NCBI GenBank assembly: GCA_014529385.2 | Contig: CM043944.1 | Span: 172,114,740-172,178,739 of the forward strand | Length of the DNA: 64,000 nt | Source: Adiantum capillus-veneris | Lineage: Eukaryota > Streptophyta > Polypodiopsida > Polypodiales > Pteridaceae | Reading direction: 5' to 3' | In this document: piece by piece, positions 57,683-64,000 of the stretch | Numbering within the stretch: position 1 is the first letter of the stretch | Layout of the letters: each line of letters starts with the position of its first letter | Notes under the pieces: generated by a model | Seen by the model: only the letters and a program-made list of their open reading frames with translations | What the model was told of the DNA's origin: nothing | Database searches by the model: none | Program-made: the position numbers and the translations under genes

Positions 57683-60241
57683 ATGGCCTTCCCTAATTTT
57701 TATGGTAAGCCTGAGGAGGTTGCTCCAGACTTTTTGGATAATTTGGAAATGGCCTTTCTGGTATCGGGAAGGGATGACGAAGCTACTAAGTTAAGAACCT
57801 TTCCTTTGGTCTTGAGGGAAGGTGCAAAATTATGGTATCAAACTTTGGCACCTGAAGAAAGAAGAGACTGGGAGTCCTTAAAGAGGGCCTTCATCGAAGA
57901 ATTTCGCCGCCATGAGCCTCCAGAGGAGATATGGAGACAGCTCTTAGAGCTACGCCAAACATCACCCAATGACTATAGAAGCTATGAAGGAAAGTTTTCC
58001 AACCTGTGGGAGAAATGGTGTGCATCACTAGGTGAAGGAGAAAGGGCGCCAGAATGCCTAAAGAAGGACTGTTTCCTGGCAGGGCTTTACCCCATCCTTC
58101 GAGAAAAGGTAAAAGGTAAATTCCCAGATACCTTTGATAAAGCTATGACTTATGCAAGGGAGAAGGATAGGAAGTTAAAATTCCAAGCTCAACTACAAGG
58201 GGGAATGGAGCCTCCACCGCTAGCTCAACCTACGGCAAGGGTAGTAGCAGGGACAGGAGCAACAGACCAAGAGTCCTCTCAACAAGAATTACTTCAACAA
58301 ATCACCAATCAACTAGAGAGCCTGTCCATCAATCTGGTTCAAGGTGTAAGGGCTCCCCAGCCAAGAAATGAACGAAATAGACAAGAAGGACAAAGGCAAG
58401 CACGTGAGTACATTTGCTACAACTGTGGAGAGGTAGGTCACGTCATGTATTATTGCCCCCATCCACGACGCTATCAAGGAAATGGTAATCAAAGACGGCC
58501 TCCTCGCCAACAAGTCACTCCTCCTCGAGCTAGGCCACTAAATGGACAAAATGCACACGTGGCTCCACCAATACAAATATTGAGACCCCCTCCTCCACCA
58601 CCACAAGCACCAGCAGAGATCCCTCCACTACCATCAGGAGGGGAGGATAGGGCTGTCTCTGTCATAAGTCTTGACAATGGTAAGGATAAAGGGAAAGAAA
58701 AAATGGAGGAAGCTGTTGGCATGCCAATAAAGAGAGTTAGGAGACAAAGAACTGATGAAATGGAAGCTTCAGAGCCGGATAAAGGGAATGAGGGTTCCTC
58801 CCAAGTGATAGGAGACAAGAAAAGGAAGAGTAGGTCAAGGAGGCACATAGGAGTAGAAGACCTTCCACTTGGGGTAGGATCCATACCTTACGACCTGGTA
58901 GCAGATGTGAGTAAGCAAGGACCAAAGATTTCATGGAAGCAACTCCTCCACCTTTCCCCAAAGATGCGTAGAACCTGGTCTAAGATGGTCAGCACCAGGA
59001 GGGCTAAGGCAAAGTCAGTTGGGTCTATTAGTGCAAGAGGCATGAAGGATATCGTGCCAGTCATTGATGCAGAGATTAAGACTCAGCGAGTCTCCAATGT
59101 GTACGTGGATGGTGGAGCCGAGATTTGTGTTATGACAGAGAAATTAATGCACAGGTTGGGTTTGGAAGTAAACGAGCAAACTTCCTTACAAGCTAAGATG
59201 GCAAATAATGTAAGGGTGGCTTGTGTGGGAAAGGTTAATGGAGTGAAGGTTTCATCTTTTGGTGTGGCAATCTCAATTGATGCTTATGTGATCCCAACTA
59301 AGGGGGAGGGCTATCCACTAATCCTTGGAAGACCTTGGCTTATGGCGATGAAAGCTAGGCAAGATTGGGAGACAGGTTCCCTTGAGTTGCGACCAAATCA
59401 TAAGGTAGGTGGCAAGCAACAAAAAATTGTGTATGACATGAAGCAGGGTAGACAACAAGACCTAGAGATGGAGACTTCTATGGATGAATGGAGCACAAGC
59501 AGCTGCTCTTCATCTGAGGATGAGTCATCTGAGGAGGATGCTAGCTCTTTGGAAGTCATGGGTATAATACTGCGAAACTCAGAAGGAGAAGGTGGTCAAG
59601 ACTCTCTAAACAATGAAGAAGCCACAGGCTTAGAGGAGATGCTAGCTAAGGACCTACTAGAAGAAGAGAGAGAACCCTATTTGCAGGTACTAAAGAAGCA
59701 TGCTGGCCTCTTTATGACTGATTACGAGCACATTAAAGGAGTGACGATAACCCAACACCATATCCAATTAAAGGAAGGTGCCAAACCAGTGGTGCAAAGG
59801 CTAAGGAGATTAGGGCTAGTGCAACAAGATGCACTCTTAAAAGAAGTAAAAAGATTACTCAAGGCAGGATTTATCTACCCAGTGGAAGATTCTGAGTGGG
59901 TGTCTCCAGTTGTGGTAGCACCAAAGAAAAATGGGAAGTGGAGGGTATGTGTGGATTACAAGACTCTAAACGCAGCCACAAAAAGGGACCATTTTCCTTT
60001 GCCTTTTCAAGATGAAATACTAAATGAAGTGGCTGGTCATGAAAGGTACACAGTGTGTGATGGGTACTCAGGCTACTTCCAAATCAGAATTGCAGATGAA
60101 GACCAAAGAAAGACTACCTTCATAACACCTTGGGGGTGTTTTGCTTATAGAGTTATGCCTTTTGGTTTAACTAATGCCTTAGCTACTTTCCAGAGGTTTA
60201 TGAACTTGGTGTTTCAACCTTACTTTGGTAAGTCCATATGA
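57683..60241 (+). pseudogene. Gypsy gag-protease-RT (first part of polyprotein)
   Basis: The likely start MAFPNFYGKPEEVAPDFL (57683) opens the Gag capsid (EIWRQLLELRQTSPNDYRSY). A CCHC zinc knuckle CYNCGEVGHVMYYC lies near 58415. A Pro-rich and basic linker follows, then protease VYVDGGAEICVMTE (DGGA instead of DSGA or DTGA) with LILGRPWLMA. RT has WRVCVDYKTLNAATKRDHFP, FQDEILNEVAG, CDGYSGYFQI and RVMPFGLTNALATFQRFM. A TGA at 60239-60241 stops it two residues before FIDDF, the catalytic Y/FxDD box. The position fits a lost Arg codon (CGA to TGA). Confidence 0.9.
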
Positions 60242-61645
60242 GTCTTCATTGATGATTTTTGCATTTACAGCTCTAGGGAAGTACATCTGTCCAAGGTTGA
60301 TCAAGGTTTCACCCGTCTGGCCCAATTGGGTGGGCAATTGAATAAAGACAAATGCCACATAGGTGAGAGCAAGGTCACTCTACTAGGCCATGTTGTGTCT
60401 CAAGATTGTATTGAGGCTGACCCTGAAAAGGTAAAGACATTGTTAGCTTTACCTACTCCTTCAAACGTGAAGAAACTAGTCTCCTTCATTCAAAAGGTTC
60501 GCTACATGGGACGATTCATACATCTCCTTTCTCAGGCAATCTATCCTTTGCAGCAGATCACTAAACACACTACATTGACATGGAGTGAGGAGGTGGAAAG
60601 GTGCTTTCAAGAAGTTAAAACCATTTTGAGCTCATTGCCTGTTGTCCTACAACCCACATGGGGTGAATTATTCGATGTAAATCCTAGTGTAGGTCCAGAA
60701 GCTCTAGGAGCTGTCTTGATGCAAAAAGACCCAAAGACATCTCTCATGAGACCAGTCTACTTCTCTAGTAGAGTGATGACAGCTGTTGAAAAGGGTTTCA
60801 ACGCAACTGAGCAATTGGTGCTAGCTCTTAAGTTTGTAGTGGAGAAGTTTCGGGCTTACTTACTCCCGAGACAATTTGTGGTGATCACAACTGAGAAGGT
60901 TTTTCCATATGCCCTACAACACATGGAATTGTCTCAAAGAATAGCAAAGTGGGTGGTGCAGCTTCAAGAGTTTGACTACACACTACAAGTAGAGGATTCC
61001 ACCCGTGCTTGTTTGGCAGATGCCCTCACACAAAGGTGTTATGAGAAGGCCAAGAAAGAGGCACCTAGTAAGGTACCGCCTATCCCGGAGCCTGAAGTTC
61101 TACTGGGAGCACACAGTCCGTATTTTGATGGGGCTTACAAGAGGACCAAAGACAAGGCATCAGCAGGCATAGTGATATTAGGTCCAGAGAAGGAGAAGAT
61201 CTTTGCAAAAGGGTTTCATCTAAAAGAGGTTCATTCTAACAATGAGGCAGAGTACCATGCCCTTGTTTTAGGGTTGCAATGTTGTCTTTCTCAGGGCATC
61301 ACAAAGCTAAATGTTTTTGGTAACTCCATGTTGATTGTTAAGCAAATGGTTGGTGTATGGGCCTGTAAAAATGACAAATTGTCTGTTAAGATGAGGGAAG
61401 CAAAGGCCTTGTTGAAGGGTTTTAAAGAAGTTCGAGTGCACTTTGTACCTAGAGGGCCACTACCTTGCACTCAATCAGGGAAGGAATACATCATTATGGG
61501 GGTGGAGTACATGACCAGATGGGCAGAAGCTCATCCCACAAAGCGCATCACAGCCAAGGATGTGAGTGATTTCATTTTTGAATGCCTTTGTTGCCGTTTT
61601 GGCACACCTTTGGAGATTCTCTCGGATAGGGGACCGGGATTTTGA
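60242..61645 (+). pseudogene. Gypsy RT end, RNase H, archaeal-type RNase H, start of integrase
   Basis: Continues in frame after the TGA with VFIDDFCIYSS, the RT catalytic Asp pair. Then LNKDKCHIGESKVTLLGHVV, the connection, and a Ty3-type RNase H (LFDVNPSVGPEALGAVLMQ, where the usual DAS is NPS, and FNATEQLVLAL). A second RNase H follows (PYFDGAYKRTKDKASAGIVI, NNEAEYHALVLGL, FGNSMLIVKQM), the archaeal-type domain of Tat elements. At about 61450 VHFVPR joins directly to GPLPCTQSGKEYI, so the end of that domain, the integrase HHCC finger and the first catalytic Asp are deleted. Integrase core MTRWAEAHPTKRITA, LSDRGPGF ends at a TGA (61643-61645). Confidence 0.9.
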
Positions 61646-62368
61646 GCTGATTTAGTCGGGAAATTGATGAGCAAGTTAAAAATTAAGCGCAGGCACTCTA
61701 CACCATACTACCCTCAGTGCAATGGTCTTGTGGAAAAGGTAAATGGTCTTATATGTAAAATCATCACTAATCAAGTGCATTTACATCCTAAGGCATGGGA
61801 AAAACACCTAGATGCAGCACTTTGGGCCTACAGAACATCCTTTAAAACATCCTTGGGGTATACACCTTTTCACTTGGTTTACGGGCAAGAGGCACTATTG
61901 CCTATAGAAGTGGAGCTAGCGAGCCTCCGAGTTCTAAAAGCACATCAAGAGGATAGTCAAGAGAAGCAGATGGAAGGAAGAATCGTCGATTTGGAGAGGT
62001 TAGGGCTAGATCGAGAGTCAGCAGTGAAGTACTATGCAGCCCAGGCAGAGAAGAAACGAAAGAAGTTCAATCGCAACCTTGTCAAGAAAGGTATCAAGGA
62101 AGGTTCTTTAGTGCTCAGATATGACAATCGCTTTGATCACAGGAAGGATGGTAAGTTCTTGCTTAAGTGGGAAGGCCCTTTTGTAGTGATACAGAGGTTC
62201 TCAAATGGTAGTTACCAACTAGGCGACCTAGATGGTAAGGTACATCAGACCCCGGTAAATGGTTGGCGATTGAAGGCCTACCAATGTCGTCTTTCACAGC
62301 CATATGCTGGTGAAATCAATGCTAAGGATGGTTCAGAGGAGAGCTCATCATATTCGAGCTCCAACTAA
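61646..62368 (+). pseudogene. Gypsy integrase C-terminal half
   Basis: In frame after the TGA: ADLVGKLMSKLKIKRRHSTP, YYPQCNGLVEKVNGLI (the catalytic Glu region, usually NGQ-x-E), ALWAYRTSFKTSLGYTPFHL, VYGQEALLPIEVELASLRV. The C-terminal domain has GSLVLRYDN, KFLLKWEGPFVV and VNGWRLKAYQ. It ends at a natural TAA (62366-62368). This domain matches the fragment at 1960-2310 in layout but not closely in sequence. Confidence 0.85.
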
Positions 62369-62710
62369 GGTAACAATCATGTACATAGTCGTTTCAAAAA
62401 AAAAAAAAAAGAGAAGACAAAAAAAAAGGGAAAAAAGAGAAGAAAAAAAGAAAAAAAGAGAATGCTACCAGTGAAAGCGGATATTGACAATGGATGGGGT
62501 ATGGCTTTCAAGGGTCTAGGAGACCAGTTGTTAGTCATGGATGGATACAATTATTCATCAGAAAGGACTAAACAGGGTGCATCAGCCAAGAAAGCAGTAA
62601 CATGGCAAATTCAATTGGTAACAGGTGGGTAAGTATTCAAGAGAACCCTATTGTAACACAACCTAAAGCTAGAGGCATCAAATACCTCTAGCTTAAGGGG
62701 GAGGGCTATA
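62369..62710 (+). other. 3' untranslated part with A/G-rich run and polypurine tract
   Basis: A run of almost pure purine lies at 62396-62462. The polypurine tract TTAAGGGGGAGGGCTATA (62692-62709) sits directly before the 3' LTR. No gene. Confidence 0.75.
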
Positions 62711-63184
62711 TGATGCATGGTTTTTAGGACCCCTTCTGAAGATGCAATAAAGGCACAGTCAGTTGTTGGGGAGATGAGGATACTCTAGTCCAAGGGATCT
62801 CGAAAGAGAAGAAAAATCTACTTCACAAGCACCAAAGAGTAAAAAGTGCCATGGACAGAAGATACGTGGGAACGAGCTCTTATGCATGCCTACAACCTAT
62901 ATCTTACAGAATAGCCCATTCTAGGTGTGAATTTCTAGTGAAATTTACACGAGGATGTTCGTGTGGACTCACAGCACAGCATACTCCGTTTTCACTTTTT
63001 TACCGACAGTAAATATTTTTTACCTACAGTAAATATTTTTCACCTACATGGTAAATACAAATCACTTTTTACCTACAGTAACTTTTTTTACCCATGGTAA
63101 ATATTTTTTACTGCACCATAAGTATTTGGTAGGTAACAGTTCACTGTTACTAGAAGCAGTGATTGGGCATCAACAATGCAGTTA
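62711..63184 (+). repeat. Gypsy 3' LTR, first 474 bp only
   Basis: Matches 54794-55268, about 99% identical. Homology stops after GCATCAACAATGCAGTTA, about 1 kb before the expected LTR end, so the 3' end of the element including its promoter was removed or replaced. Confidence 0.9.
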
Positions 63185-63651
63185 AGAACCACAAGAACCA
63201 CAAGAATTTTTTTGCTTGTTGTGATCGCACGAACCCAAGTTTACTTGGGCATGGGGATTCCTAATCGTGTTTTGCTTGCCCAAGTCCTAGCCTCGAAGAC
63301 CAATCCACCCAAAGATAGTGGAAGTTCGTCAAGTGGCGCAAGCCATGATGCGGATTCCAACCATCCAGTTACAGAAAAGTTGACTTTCAGTAAGTATGAT
63401 GGTAATATGGATGGTACAGTTATTCATTGTAATGAAAATGGCCTATGAACTTAGAGAATAGCGGAATTAAGAGAATTAAAGTGAGAAACTTTGAGAGCAT
63501 AGAGGGTGAACTTAATTGGTAGTAGCAACTCAATCATAACACATAATTAACTAGGCATTAGCAATACTTTTGCAAGAGAGAGAGAGAGTTTAGAGAATAT
63601 GACAACACTTGAGCAAGAACCTTTTTCTTCCTGTACCACTACTCTCTCGCT
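63185..63651. other. Unassigned sequence
   Basis: A plus-strand frame up to 63448 has a Ser-rich part and a KLTFSKYDGNMDG segment weakly like a Gag start, not enough for a call. A short (AG)n lies near 63565. Confidence 0.3.
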
Positions 63652-64000
63652 TTACAATGGTACTCCGCTAAAACCCCTCATCCCCCTTTGATCTCGTAAC
63701 TCTTTGCTTGGTTTTGGTAGAGAATGGTCCCTTAAACTGTCATGATTTCTCTCATGGTCAATGTAAACTGTCAAGAATTGAATAGCTCGTTTTCCATCTT
63801 TACTTTTGCCCCTGGCATAGGCAAATCCATCATCCAATACTTTTGTCTTCATTTGCACTGCGTTGATGTATGGTTGTCCAAGAACTAGAGGATAGCTTGG
63901 CATCTCTTGAACAAAGAAATTTTGCTCACCTTTCACATCTCCTATGGTTTCATTAACATTTGGACAAGCACCATAGAGATCCATGGATGAGTTGTTTGCA
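63652..64000 (-). pseudogene. Ty3/gypsy protease-region fragment at window edge
   Basis: The minus strand reads VNETIGDVKGEQNFFVQE, SYPLVLGQPYINAVQMKTKV, LDDGFAYARGKSKDGKRAIQ, FLTVYIDHERN. This is the region after the retropepsin active site in plant gypsy elements (QNFFVQ, ILGQPYI, LDDG-x-AYAR, DGKRAVQFLT). The active-site DSGA would lie beyond the window edge. It ends at 63652 and belongs to an element running off the right side. Confidence 0.7.

Larger units (their letters stand above)
54794..63184 (+). mobile_element. Tat/Ogre-like Ty3/gypsy retrotransposon, 3' LTR truncated
   Basis: Contains a 5' LTR, primer-binding-like TTTTGGTGCCCCC, a pre-gag ORF, gag-protease-RT-RNaseH, a second (archaeal-type) RNase H, integrase, a polypurine tract and the first 474 bp of a 3' LTR. 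A second RNase H and an extra ORF before gag are known traits of the Tat lineage including Ogre. Damaged by four in-frame TGA codons and an integrase deletion. Confidence 0.9.

Noticed and set aside
62396-62462. A-rich run as a retroposon poly(A) tail
   Set aside because: It lies inside the gypsy element, between the pol stop and the polypurine tract, so it is part of the LTR element's 3' untranslated part.

Overview
The window is nuclear DNA of a land plant and consists almost entirely of transposable elements. The evidence is plant-lineage elements of several orders: two CACTA (En/Spm) transposons, a Ty1/copia element, Tat/Ogre-like Ty3/gypsy elements and hAT remnants. There are also GT-AG introns, a perfect TACTAAC branch site, an X8 (CBM43) plant cell-wall domain, a ~180 bp satellite, and very many (CT)n, (CA)n and (GA)n tracts. 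I cannot name the species. No RNA gene, CRISPR array or bacterial-type operon is visible.

Layout. 1-9.6 kb: broken Ty3/gypsy pieces (gag on the minus strand at 1-492, integrase C-terminus and a retropepsin-like piece at 1.97-2.7 kb, an LTR near 3.6-4.4 kb, and a hairpin-flanked LTR promoter plus a 62 bp minisatellite at 5.7-6.3 kb). A hAT C-terminal remnant, a field of CACGTAACTC-type palindromic motifs and a CATATAGA repeat field follow. 9.6-20.2 kb: a 180 bp dyad-symmetric satellite interrupted by CACTA-1 (10690-17712, TSD CTA) and by a CACTA terminus. 20.2-23.8 kb: a rearranged third CACTA fused to a hAT fragment. 23.9-29.1 kb: a full-length but stop-ridden copia element (TSD ACATA). 29-39 kb: a direct ~3.5 kb segmental duplication carrying X8-domain genes, with a degenerate third X8 copy, an inverted repeat copy, a 263 bp MITE-like element and a deleted copia copy between the arms. 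39-43 kb: a hAT fragment, microsatellites and the 5' part of a gypsy element. 43.7-51.8 kb: CACTA-2 (TSD GAA), near-identical to CACTA-1 but inverted. 54.8-63.2 kb: a Tat/Ogre-like gypsy element with a pre-gag ORF, gag-pol, two RNase H domains and an integrase with an internal deletion. 63.6-64 kb: another gypsy protease piece on the minus strand.

How the parts relate. The two CACTA elements encode the usual pair, a TNP2-type transposase and a TNP1/TNPA-like subterminal-binding protein. Each copy is broken, at different positions, so neither can be autonomous alone. The gypsy element's paired LTR segments are ~99% identical although its coding region is dead, which suggests it was copied in trans. 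The only plausible host-type gene is the X8 family (three copies, one with a complete 3' end). The least explained structures are the palindromic satellite, its 603 bp duplication bounded by CACTA ends, and the CACTA subterminal hairpins that keep their shape although their sequence changes.
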